Origin: Kordia sp. SMS9
Lineage (GTDB): Bacteria; Bacteroidota; Bacteroidia; Flavobacteriales; Flavobacteriaceae
Length of the DNA: 64,000 nt
NCBI RefSeq assembly: GCF_003352465.1
Contig: NZ_CP031153.1
Span: 982,465 to 1,046,464, forward strand
Direction: 5' to 3'
Shown here: one piece after another, positions 57,112 to 64,000 of the stretch
How the letters are laid out: each line of letters starts with the position of its first letter
How positions within the stretch are numbered: position 1 is the first letter of the stretch
Notes under the pieces: model-generated
What the model was told of the DNA's origin: nothing
Database searches by the model: none
The model's input: only the letters and a program-made list of their open reading frames with translations
Position numbers and translations under genes: made by a program

Positions 57112-58056
57112 ATGAACTTATTAGAACGCTTACAAGGAGGAATAATTGGAGTTGCCACAGGTGATGCTTTGGGCGTTCCGTATGAGTTTCTCAGTAAAGA
57201 ACGAATGCAACGATTTCCTGCCACTGACATGATTGGGCACGGAACACACCATCAACCCTTAGGAACTTGGTCAGACGATAGTTCACTTACGTTTTGTTTA
57301 CTAGAAGGTTTGATTTCTGGATATAATACCAAAGTAATTGCACGAAAATTTGTTGCTTGGTTCGATCGCGCATATTGGTCGCCACACGGAAGTGTTTTTG
57401 ATATCGGAATCTCAACGCGACAAGCAATTTACAGACTAGAACAAGGACATACACCCGAAATTTGTGGTGGAATGGACGAATATTCTAATGGAAATGGTTC
57501 GCTCATGCGAATTCTTCCATTGGTCTATTTCTTGAGAAATGAAGAAGATATTGAGGAACGCTATCGAATTGTAAAAGAAGTTTCTTCCATGACACATGCG
57601 CATTTTAGATCTGTATTTGCTTGTTTTATCTATGTTGAATATGGTTTGTTAGTATTGAACGGAACTGAGAAGTTTCAAGCGTATGCGAAAGTAAAGGAAC
57701 ATGTAAATTCTTTTATAAAAACACAAAATTTCAACGAAAAAGAAGTTGGGTTTTATTATGAAATTTTACAACAAGATATTTCAAAAAGAGATCCTGAGCG
57801 AATTAGCGGAAGCGGCTATGTTGTCAATTCCTTAGAAGCATCTTTGTGGTGCTTTTTAACAACTGATTCATACAAAGATTGTGTTTTAAAAGCGGTCAAC
57901 TTAGGAGAAGACACAGATACCACTGCTGCAATTGCTGGTGGATTGGCAGGATTGTATTATGGATTTGATGCCATTCCTGAAACTTGGAAATTTCAATTAG
58001 CACGTTATGATGACATTCAGAACCTAATTGTTCGTTTCCATGAAAGTTTACTTTAA
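57112..58056 (+). CDS. ADP-ribosylglycohydrolase (DraG/ARH family)
   Basis: A 314-residue hydrolase that removes ADP-ribose from proteins or other acceptors. The Mg2+-site motifs are visible: GVATGDALGVPYEF (residues 13-26), GTWSDDSSLTF with Asp55/Asp56, and GEDTDTTAAIAGGLAG near the C-terminus. There is no signal peptide. It lies 169 bases after prs, with the heptamer tract between. Confidence 0.93.
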   Translation: MNLLERLQGGIIGVATGDALGVPYEFLSKERMQRFPATDMIGHGTHHQPLGTWSDDSSLTFCLLEGLISGYNTKVIARKFVAWFDRAYWSPHGSVFDIGISTRQAIYRLEQGHTPEICGGMDEYSNGNGSLMRILPLVYFLRNEEDIEERYRIVKEVSSMTHAHFRSVFACFIYVEYGLLVLNGTEKFQAYAKVKEHVNSFIKTQNFNEKEVGFYYEILQQDISKRDPERISGSGYVVNSLEASLWCFLTTDSYKDCVLKAVNLGEDTDTTAAIAGGLAGLYYGFDAIPETWKFQLARYDDIQNLIVRFHESLL

Positions 58057-58119
58057 AATAAAGTGTGCTAACGATATAATTTAAAATTTAGCACACAACA
58101 TTTAACATAAACAGAGAAA

Positions 58120-58797
58120 ATGAAACACACATTACAACATATACAATATGAGTTCAACTCAAAAAAGCGGTTAAAATTCATCTTTTTTTGGGGACATCAA
58201 CCTGCAAAAGATGGAAGCGTTACCAAAAGTTGTTTTAGTCAATGGTGGGAAGATGGTTTTACCGTTAAAAACGAAACTTTTAAAACAGCCGAACATTGGA
58301 TGATGGCAGAAAAAGCGCGTATTTTTAACGATGAAGAAAAGCGAAATAAAGTTTTAACTGTAAATCATCCGCATGAAGCGAAACAACTAGGAAGAAAAGT
58401 CAAAAACTTTGATCCAGTTATTTGGGATGAACACAAATTCAACGTAGTTGTTGAAGGAAACCATCACAAGTTTTCACAACATGAACATTTACAGCAATTT
58501 TTACTAAACACCAAAAACAGAGTGTTAGTTGAAGCCAGTCCAAGAGATAAAATTTGGGGAATTGGTATGAGTGAAAACGATGAACATATAACAAATCCTA
58601 ACCTGTGGAAAGGACAAAACTTATTAGGTTTCGCCTTGATGGAAGTTAGGGATCAATTGAAAAAAGATGCTGGCATAAAGAGCCAAGAGCCAAGAGCCAA
58701 GAGCCAAGAGCCAAGAGCCAAGAGCCAAGAGCCAAGAGCCAAGAGCCAAGAGCCAAGAGCCAAGAGCCAAGATAAAAAATTCGTGAATTCGTGGTAA
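58120..58797 (+). CDS. NADAR-domain protein with heptamer-encoded tail
   Basis: The first 180 residues are a NADAR (YbiA-like) domain: FFWGH, KSCFSQWWEDGF, FKTAEHWMMAEKA, AKQLGRKVKNFD and VEASPRDKIWGIGMS. NADAR enzymes act on ADP-ribose derivatives; some remove ADP-ribose from guanine in nucleic acids. The tail from about residue 188 is four KSQEPRA units plus a remnant, encoded by 13 AGCCAAG heptamers. Because three heptamers make seven codons, the repeat peptide is seven residues long. The tail is probably not needed for activity. Confidence 0.9.
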   Translation: MKHTLQHIQYEFNSKKRLKFIFFWGHQPAKDGSVTKSCFSQWWEDGFTVKNETFKTAEHWMMAEKARIFNDEEKRNKVLTVNHPHEAKQLGRKVKNFDPVIWDEHKFNVVVEGNHHKFSQHEHLQQFLLNTKNRVLVEASPRDKIWGIGMSENDEHITNPNLWKGQNLLGFALMEVRDQLKKDAGIKSQEPRAKSQEPRAKSQEPRAKSQEPRAKSQDKKFVNSW

Positions 58798-58804
58798 AAA
58801 ACAA
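58681..58804 (+). repeat. Heptanucleotide repeat, copy 2 (13 units, partly coding)
   Basis: Thirteen AGCCAAG units (58681-58771) followed by the same 33-base flank as copy 1. The unit is not a multiple of three, so gain or loss of one unit changes the reading frame, but each frame stops within about 20 bases after the tract. Confidence 0.92.
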
Positions 58805-58832
58805 AGAAGGAACAATTTAAAATAAAAAAACA

Positions 58833-59699
58833 ATGAAACTTACCATACACGGATACTCAACCGCATTATATGCAACGTGGTATTATATAGAAGAATTAGG
58901 AATATTATTTGACGCAGGCGATGGTGTTTGTTCAAATTTATTAGGAAAAGCAGGAAAGATAAAACACGCGTTTATTTCACATGCCGATAGAGACCATTTG
59001 ACAGGTTTATTGCAATTCAATCAATTATTTGCAGGTTTAAAACCAACTATTTACTATCCAAAAGATGCAGGTTCATTTCCGTTTCTAAACGACTTCTTTA
59101 CCAAATTTGATCCACATAACTCAGGAACAACTTGGCAAGCTATTGAAAATAAGTCAAAGGTTTTGATCAAAAACTCAATGCATGTAGAAGCCATAGAAAA
59201 CGGGCATGTCGTACAACCTAGTTTATTGAAAAGTTTAAGTTTCAAAGTATTTGAAACCAAACGAAAGCTCAAATCGGAATTTGTGAATTTGCATAAAGAC
59301 GAATTGATTCAAATTAAAAAAGAACACGGAGATCAGTTCCTAACGAATGAAGTCAAAAGAAACGTTTTATCCTATTCTGGAGATACGCCAATTGAAAACT
59401 ATGAACGCTATCACAACAGTGAAATTCTCATTCATGAAGCAACGTTTTTGACCAAAGAAGAAACAAATACAAAAGCATTTAAGAACAAACACAGTTCGTT
59501 AGATGAAGTATTTAAAATGGTTGCCAATATCAAGATAGACAAACTGATCTTAGGACATTTTTCATCGCGGTACGATCAACATGACATAGACAACGAAATT
59601 AAAAAACACATACAGAAGTACAACATTAAAATTCCCGTACATCGGATTCCTGTTGGAAAAGCTGTTAAAAATATGTTGGCGCAAGAGCCAATCAATTAA
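58833..59699 (+). CDS. MBL-fold metallohydrolase (RNase Z-like)
   Basis: A 288-residue metallo-beta-lactamase fold protein. ISHADRDHLTGLL (His50, Asp52, Asp54, His55) occupies the HxHxDH site with Asp in place of the second His. Other metal ligands are seen in SYSGDTP, LIHEATF and LGHFSSRY, a layout like RNase Z. Possible substrates are RNA 3' ends, cyclic phosphates or nucleotides. It lies 35 bases after the NADAR gene and one base before the PARG-like gene. Confidence 0.82.
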   Translation: MKLTIHGYSTALYATWYYIEELGILFDAGDGVCSNLLGKAGKIKHAFISHADRDHLTGLLQFNQLFAGLKPTIYYPKDAGSFPFLNDFFTKFDPHNSGTTWQAIENKSKVLIKNSMHVEAIENGHVVQPSLLKSLSFKVFETKRKLKSEFVNLHKDELIQIKKEHGDQFLTNEVKRNVLSYSGDTPIENYERYHNSEILIHEATFLTKEETNTKAFKNKHSSLDEVFKMVANIKIDKLILGHFSSRYDQHDIDNEIKKHIQKYNIKIPVHRIPVGKAVKNMLAQEPIN

Positions 59700-59700
59700 A

Positions 59701-60519
59701 ATGAAAAAATCAACAAGAAAAATAAAAGCACTTGAAACCTTGGACATCCAAAAAAATGGAAGCTACTTGTTTCAAGGTGAGATTGTAGACATCAAAAACG
59801 CACATGAATATACAGTTGAAAACTCAAACTATTACACAAGTAAAAAATTAGACGAAATACTTTCAAATAGTACGTTAGATAAAAATTACAAAACACAATT
59901 TGAAGTTACAGATGAAACTTCTTTAAAAGCAATTTTACGATTGGCAAATGAAGAAAATATCATGTGTTTAAATTTTGCTTCCGCGAAAAATCCTGGTGGT
60001 GGATTCTTAAATGGTGCTTTGGCGCAAGAAGAAAGCTTAGCAATTGCTTCCAGTTTATATACAAGTCAAATGGAGAATTTCGAATTCTATGAAAACCATA
60101 GAAATAGGAAATCTTGTATCTATACAGACAACATGATTTACAGTCCAAAAGTACCTTTCTTTAGAGACAACAAAGGCGAATTAATAGAAAAACCTGTGTT
60201 ATGTTCGGTAATTACATCCGCTGCGGTAAACCTCGGAGTAGTAAAAAGAGTAGAAGCGGAGAAAATTTCAAAGGTGCCTACAATCATGCGAACACGAATT
60301 GAAAAAGTGTTGGCTTTGTCCATTTTACACGGAAACGATACGCTCATTCTTGGCGCTTGGGGTTGTGGCGTTTTTCAAAACGATCCGGCGTTAATTGCGA
60401 AGCTTTTTAAAGAAGTATTGGAAACAACATTTAAAAATCAATTTAAAAAAGTGGTGTTTGCTATTTACTCAAGAAACGAAAAATTCATCACACCGTTTAA
60501 AGAAGAATTTGAAGTATGA
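59701..60519 (+). CDS. PARG/macro-type ADP-ribose hydrolase (TIGR02452-like)
   Basis: From MKKSTRKIKALETLDIQKNG the protein has 272 residues. The PARG signature is clear: NPGGGFLNGALAQEESLAI, with GGG at 99-101 and the catalytic Glu110/Glu111. Further macro-domain features are in LILGAWGCGVFQNDP. Bacterial PARGs split ribose-ribose bonds or release ADP-ribose. The start is chosen because the longer frame runs through the MBL gene. It overlaps the next gene by four bases. Confidence 0.9.
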   Translation: MKKSTRKIKALETLDIQKNGSYLFQGEIVDIKNAHEYTVENSNYYTSKKLDEILSNSTLDKNYKTQFEVTDETSLKAILRLANEENIMCLNFASAKNPGGGFLNGALAQEESLAIASSLYTSQMENFEFYENHRNRKSCIYTDNMIYSPKVPFFRDNKGELIEKPVLCSVITSAAVNLGVVKRVEAEKISKVPTIMRTRIEKVLALSILHGNDTLILGAWGCGVFQNDPALIAKLFKEVLETTFKNQFKKVVFAIYSRNEKFITPFKEEFEV

Positions 60520-60938
60520 AAACTTTATATAGACCTACAGGATTAAAAGAACTAGAACTGATTGCCGACATCAATTTTAAAGGATTTCCTCCTAGATTGG
60601 AATGGCAACCTATATTTTATCCTGTGTTAAACGAACAATATGCTATTGAAATTGCACAAAAGTGGAATACAAAAGATGAAAGTTCAGGCTATATTGGTAT
60701 TGTAACTGCTTTTGATGTGAATGAACACTATCTTAATCAGTTTGAGGTACAAAACGTTGGAAGCGCTCATCATAATGAATTCTGGATTCCTGCTGAAGAA
60801 CTAGAAAAATTCAATCAGCAAATTATGGGAGAAATTAGAGTTACAAAAGCATTCTTGGGAAAACAATTTGTTTTTACTGAGAATGAAGAAATCAACAAAT
60901 TAATTAGAAAACATGAAATTAAACATACAAAACTATAA
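60516..60938 (+). CDS. Small candidate ADP-ribosyltransferase
   Basis: A 140-residue protein. LYRPTGLKELELI resembles the first strand and helix of ADP-ribosyltransferases (compare LYHGTVEKFINSI in KptA), followed by a Pro-rich WQPIFYPVLN loop and, later, NEFWIPAEEL, whose first Glu could be the catalytic residue. I recall proteins of this type annotated as ADP-ribosylation/crystallin J1. It is packed between the PARG-like and DUF4291 genes with overlaps of four and 26 bases. The enzymatic role is an inference. Confidence 0.65.
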   Translation: MKTLYRPTGLKELELIADINFKGFPPRLEWQPIFYPVLNEQYAIEIAQKWNTKDESSGYIGIVTAFDVNEHYLNQFEVQNVGSAHHNEFWIPAEELEKFNQQIMGEIRVTKAFLGKQFVFTENEEINKLIRKHEIKHTKL

Positions 60939-61548
60939 AGAACAGCTAAACGAATGGCCACAAAACGGACATCACATTATGGCACAATACGATGATGAAA
61001 AAATAATTGTATACCAATCGTATCGTCCTGCTATTGGACTTTTCGCTGCGAAACATCAATTTTTTGGTGGCCCTTTTAGCTTGGAACGCATGACGTGGAT
61101 CAAACCCAATTTTTTGTGGATGATGTACCGAAATGGTTGGGGGAAAAAAGTGGGACAAGAAGTCGTTTTGGCAATTCACTTAAAGCGTGAAGCGTTTCAG
61201 AAATACTTGGAAAATGCCGTGCATTCTTCTTTTAAGTCTGAATTATACGAATCGCATGAAGCGTGGCAGAAAAAAGTAAAATCCTCCAATGTCCGTTTGC
61301 AATGGGATCCAGATCACGATCCGTATGGCGCAAAACTAGAACGCAGAGCGATTCAAATCGGAATTCGAAATCAGTTTATTCGTTCTTACGCAAAAGAAGA
61401 TATCATCGAAATCGAAGATATCTCTGCGTTTGTGGCGGAACAATACGAATTCGTCAAAACAAATCAGCTAGAGAAGCTGCAAATTCCTGCAGAACGTCCT
61501 TTTGTACCAAAAGGCGACGAATTGCAGAAAAAATTACAATTACAATGA
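60913..61548 (+). CDS. DUF4291 family protein
   Basis: A 211-residue protein with the DUF4291 core: HIMAQYDDEKIIVYQSYRP, then SLERMTWIKPNFLWMMYRNG, then LQWDPDHDPYGAKLERRAIQ and a final helical RSYAKEDIIEI. Function is unproven. Its order and spacing with KptA and the candidate transferase suggest a role in ADP-ribose chemistry, perhaps as a writer; I cannot confirm membership in the transferase superfamily. It overlaps kptA by ATGA. Confidence 0.83.
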   Translation: MKLNIQNYKEQLNEWPQNGHHIMAQYDDEKIIVYQSYRPAIGLFAAKHQFFGGPFSLERMTWIKPNFLWMMYRNGWGKKVGQEVVLAIHLKREAFQKYLENAVHSSFKSELYESHEAWQKKVKSSNVRLQWDPDHDPYGAKLERRAIQIGIRNQFIRSYAKEDIIEIEDISAFVAEQYEFVKTNQLEKLQIPAERPFVPKGDELQKKLQLQ

Positions 61549-62084
61549 GTAAAAAAAATAAAAGTATCAGCAAATTTCTAAGTTATGTACTCAGGCACCA
61601 TCCTGGGAAACTTGGAATTACACTCGATGAAAACGGTTGGACTTCCGTCGCCGTTTTACTCGAAAAAATAAACGTAGAACCATATTCGCTTTCTATGCAA
61701 GAACTAGAAGATGTAGTGGCAATGAATAACAAAAAACGCTTTGCTTTCAACGAAAACAAAACAATGATTAGAGCGAATCAAGGGCATTCTGTGGATATTG
61801 ATTTGGCGTTGCAACCAAAAGAACCGCCAAGGTATCTATATCATGGAACAGTTGAAAAATTTATCAACTCCATTCAAGAAAAAGGATTGATCAAAGGAAC
61901 ACGACAACATGTCCATTTGAGCGTAGATAAAGAAACAGCTGTTAATGTTGGAAGTAGAAGAGGAAAACCAATCATTCTAACGGTAAGAAGTGGCGAAATG
62001 CATGCACAAAATCATGCGCTTTATCAATCAGAAAATGGTGTTTGGTTGATAGAAGCAGTTCCAAAGGAGTTTATTGAATTCTGA
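61545..62084 (+). CDS. kptA: RNA 2'-phosphotransferase
   Basis: Transfers an internal RNA 2'-phosphate to NAD, releasing nicotinamide and ADP-ribose 1'',2''-cyclic phosphate. The 179-residue chain has SKFLSYVLRHHPGKLGI at the start, IRANQGHS (75-82), LYHGT (98-102), HVHLS, GSRRGKPIIL and NGVWLIEAVP, the Tpt1/KptA set. The start is the ATG in the overlap with the DUF4291 gene; the longer frame runs through that gene out of phase. In bacteria KptA is often close to RNA-repair or ADP-ribose enzymes. Confidence 0.94.
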   Translation: MSKKNKSISKFLSYVLRHHPGKLGITLDENGWTSVAVLLEKINVEPYSLSMQELEDVVAMNNKKRFAFNENKTMIRANQGHSVDIDLALQPKEPPRYLYHGTVEKFINSIQEKGLIKGTRQHVHLSVDKETAVNVGSRRGKPIILTVRSGEMHAQNHALYQSENGVWLIEAVPKEFIEF

Positions 62085-62118
62085 TCAAAAATTATAGTAT
62101 TTTAGAAGAAAATTTAAA

Positions 62119-62874
62119 ATGAGAACACTTGCAATAGGAGACATACACGGAGGATTTAAAGCATTAATGCAAGTGCTAGAACGCGCCAATGTTACTACAG
62201 AAGATACCTTAATTTTTATGGGCGATTATGTAGATGGCTGGAGCGAATCTGCTGAATTAGTTGAGTTTCTCATACAATTAAACACCAAACAAAAATGTAT
62301 TTTCATTCGTGGAAATCATGATGTTTGGTGTCATGAATGGTTGCTAGACGGACATGTTAATGATGTTTGGTACATGCACGGCGGAAAAGAAACCTTAGAA
62401 AGTTATGCGCGTGTTAAGTATGACAAACAACAACATTTAGAATTTTATGAAAACTTAGAAAACTACTATATTGACGAGCAAAATAGATTATTTCTTCATG
62501 CAGGATTTACCTCAATGCACGGTGTTTTAAAAGAGCATTATCAGAAGAATTTTTATTTTGACAGAACTTTAATAGAATCTGCTTTATTGGCTGAAAAAAT
62601 TGGCGTAGAAAACCTCAGCAATCCACGATATGCGCCACAACGTTTTCAACATTACTACGAAATCTATATCGGTCATACGCCTACGTTAAACTTTAATTGT
62701 CATATTCCGATGAAAGCTCATAATTTATGGGACGTGGATACTGGTGCCGCTTTTACAGGCAACTTGTCTATCTTAGATATTGATACAAAAGAATTTTGGC
62801 AAAGCGATCCGCTTCCCGAATTATATCCTACCGAAAAAGGAAGAAACAAAATGCGTGTCGTTCGTAAAAAATGA
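62119..62874 (+). CDS. Calcineurin-like metallophosphoesterase
   Basis: A 251-residue phosphatase of the serine/threonine or ApaH-like group. The metal ligands are GDIHGG (Asp8, His10), GDYVDG (Asp36), RGNHD (Asn66, His67) and LFLHAGF. A last motif GHTP is present. In this locus, substrates could be dinucleotides, RNA ends or the cyclic phosphate ADP-ribose made by KptA. Four-base overlap with the next gene. Confidence 0.88.
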   Translation: MRTLAIGDIHGGFKALMQVLERANVTTEDTLIFMGDYVDGWSESAELVEFLIQLNTKQKCIFIRGNHDVWCHEWLLDGHVNDVWYMHGGKETLESYARVKYDKQQHLEFYENLENYYIDEQNRLFLHAGFTSMHGVLKEHYQKNFYFDRTLIESALLAEKIGVENLSNPRYAPQRFQHYYEIYIGHTPTLNFNCHIPMKAHNLWDVDTGAAFTGNLSILDIDTKEFWQSDPLPELYPTEKGRNKMRVVRKK

Positions 62875-63506
62875 ACTACCTAAAAACTACATACTATTTT
62901 AATTTTGAAGATGAAATCATTCAAAAATTAGCAGCTTCCTATAAAGACAATACAAGTTCTGTCCAAGAAAAAGCGATTGCATTGTACAACAAAGTTCGTG
63001 ACGATTGGAAATATGATCCGTACAGCATTAGTCTTTCAAAAGAGAACTTTCGCGCTAGCGTCATTGCTCAAAAATCAAGTGGAAACTGTGTTGAAAAATC
63101 AATTCTACTAATTGCCTGTTTAAGAGCTATAGAAATTCCTGCAAGACTGCATTTGGGAAAAGTAAAAAATCATATTGCTGTAGAACGACTTACAGAAAAA
63201 TTTGGTTCAAACGAACTCACGCCACATGGAATGGTGAATGTTTTTTTAAACAATAAATGGTTAAAATTATCGCCCGCTTTTAATGCTTCTTTATGTAAAA
63301 AGTTCAAGGTTGCACCTTTGGAGTTTGATGGAGAAAACAATTCTTTTTTGCAACAATACAACAACCAAGGAAATCTATTCATGGAATATACAGACGATTA
63401 TGGACATTTTGAAGATGTTCCGTTAGCATTCATGAAAAGAAATGTAAAAGAACATTATCCGCATATCTTTGACACCGATGAAAATATTACAGAATTTAAA
63501 CTTTGA
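62871..63506 (+). CDS. Transglutaminase-like superfamily protein
   Basis: A 211-residue protein with the papain-like transglutaminase core: SSGNCVEKSILLIACLR with Cys73, and TPHGMVNVFLNNKW with His119; the following strand reads LKLSPAFN, without the expected acidic residue in the usual place. Length fits bacterial stand-alone members. Substrate unknown. It could cleave or cross-link proteins. Confidence 0.8.
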   Translation: MNYLKTTYYFNFEDEIIQKLAASYKDNTSSVQEKAIALYNKVRDDWKYDPYSISLSKENFRASVIAQKSSGNCVEKSILLIACLRAIEIPARLHLGKVKNHIAVERLTEKFGSNELTPHGMVNVFLNNKWLKLSPAFNASLCKKFKVAPLEFDGENNSFLQQYNNQGNLFMEYTDDYGHFEDVPLAFMKRNVKEHYPHIFDTDENITEFKL

Positions 63507-63528
63507 AACATTTTACGAATAACGTACT

Positions 63529-63981
63529 ATGAAAAAAAGACAAATAGACATACTCTTTCTGCTATTATGTATAGCCTTATTATTTATACCCTTATGGGAA
63601 ATGAGCTATAGATATCTTTGGGATTGGGATTTTGGAAATAAAGTCCATGGGAAAATAGAAAATTCAGGAATATTTAAAAATACTTGGGCAGCACTAACCA
63701 ATGATAATGATTATATTCAAGTATACGGTTATCACATAAAATTTCCAGTGATATTTTTTGGAATACTGATACAATTCATACTCATATTCAAAAGAAAACT
63801 GATACAGCAAGCTGCTTCACTTTATGTAATAAGTATAATAGTATACGGAGTTAGTATGTATATATTTCTAGCAAGTTTTGACAGACACACAATGAACATA
63901 AATTTACAAATAGGATCGTTCTTGTTTTTTGCACTCATGATCATCGGAATCATTAAAGAAACGGTACGAATTAAAAAATAA
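63529..63981 (+). CDS. Hypothetical membrane protein
   Basis: A 150-residue protein with four predicted membrane segments (ILFLLLCIALLFIPLW, FPVIFFGILIQFILIF, LYVISIIVYGVSMYIF, IGSFLFFALMIIGII). The family is not recognised. It lies 22 bases after the transglutaminase-like gene. The operon may continue beyond the window. Confidence 0.7.
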   Translation: MKKRQIDILFLLLCIALLFIPLWEMSYRYLWDWDFGNKVHGKIENSGIFKNTWAALTNDNDYIQVYGYHIKFPVIFFGILIQFILIFKRKLIQQAASLYVISIIVYGVSMYIFLASFDRHTMNINLQIGSFLFFALMIIGIIKETVRIKK

Positions 63982-64000
63982 AATTCAACTTCAAATCCCA

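Noticed and set aside
58624-58850. Leu/Ala/Gly/Ser/Trp-rich minus-strand frames resembling a membrane protein
   Set aside because: They are translations of the heptamer tract antisense to the NADAR gene; the hydrophobic repeat is a by-product of the AGCCAAG unit.
61263-61544. N-terminal extension of KptA by about 94 residues
   Set aside because: The extension runs through the DUF4291 gene in another frame, is very Arg/Ser-rich and is not part of the KptA family; the ATG at 61545 gives a normal 179-residue enzyme.
1-64000. tRNA or rRNA genes
   Set aside because: Reading by eye found no acceptor-to-TPsiC pattern or rRNA motifs. A tRNA search program would be decisive.

Overview
The window is about 64 kb of an AT-rich chromosome from a marine-type member of the Flavobacteriaceae. 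A Kordia-like genus is my guess, with low confidence. The evidence is the gene families (Bat operon, PrsW, SulP, a BON-LysM protein, long class II IlvC), promoter boxes of the Bacteroidetes form TAnnTTTG, absence of Shine-Dalgarno sites, and many small dispersed intergenic repeats. I see no rRNA, tRNA, CRISPR array, transposase or prophage.

Layout. 249-2646 (+): ArsC/Spx-like protein, EamA exporter and GNAT-like protein in one overlapping operon. 2683-13471 (-): a GapN-type dehydrogenase, then the isoleucine/valine operon ilvE-ilvD-ilvB-ilvN-ilvC-ilvA. That operon is preceded by a leader of about 900 bases holding two successive Ile/Val-rich 20-residue leader peptides, each followed by a terminator hairpin and a competing antiterminator, and then three copies of a 120-bp tandem repeat. 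13594-22669: nitrogen assimilation, with gltB-gltD on the minus strand diverging from an outer-membrane barrel gene and amt; a long inverted repeat overlaps the barrel/amt promoter. 22811-32092: mixed housekeeping and envelope genes (tectonin-like secreted protein, DUF1761, thioesterase, YheT hydrolase, PrsW, yicC-gmk-nadD, BON-LysM protein, lipoproteins). 32218-39857: gpsA, a broken ParE-type toxin with an intact antitoxin, a repeat-rich stretch, pheS, a CvpA-like protein and a SulP transporter. 39936-49092 (-): the complete MoxR-DUF58-Bat operon. 49330-55129 (+): sodium/solute symporter, aldo/keto reductase, SDR, HD-type hydrolase, AlbA-type protein and a small membrane protein.

55205-63981 (+) is the most interesting part. 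It is a dense locus devoted to ADP-ribose and NAD chemistry. An NrtR-like Nudix regulator is followed by a PRPP-synthetase-like protein with a palindrome over its promoter, an ADP-ribosylglycohydrolase, a NADAR protein, an MBL-fold hydrolase, a PARG/macro-type hydrolase, a small candidate ADP-ribosyltransferase, a DUF4291 protein, the RNA 2'-phosphotransferase KptA, a calcineurin-like phosphatase, a transglutaminase-like protein and a membrane protein. Several junctions overlap by 4 bases. The set combines likely ADP-ribose writers, at least three types of ADP-ribose removers and an RNA-repair enzyme whose by-product is a cyclic-phosphate ADP-ribose, so it could be an RNA/protein ADP-ribosylation and repair module. 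A heptanucleotide repeat occurs twice, with identical flanks, around the glycohydrolase and NADAR genes, and one copy is translated as the NADAR C-terminus.

All functions come from reading motifs by eye; no database search was possible.
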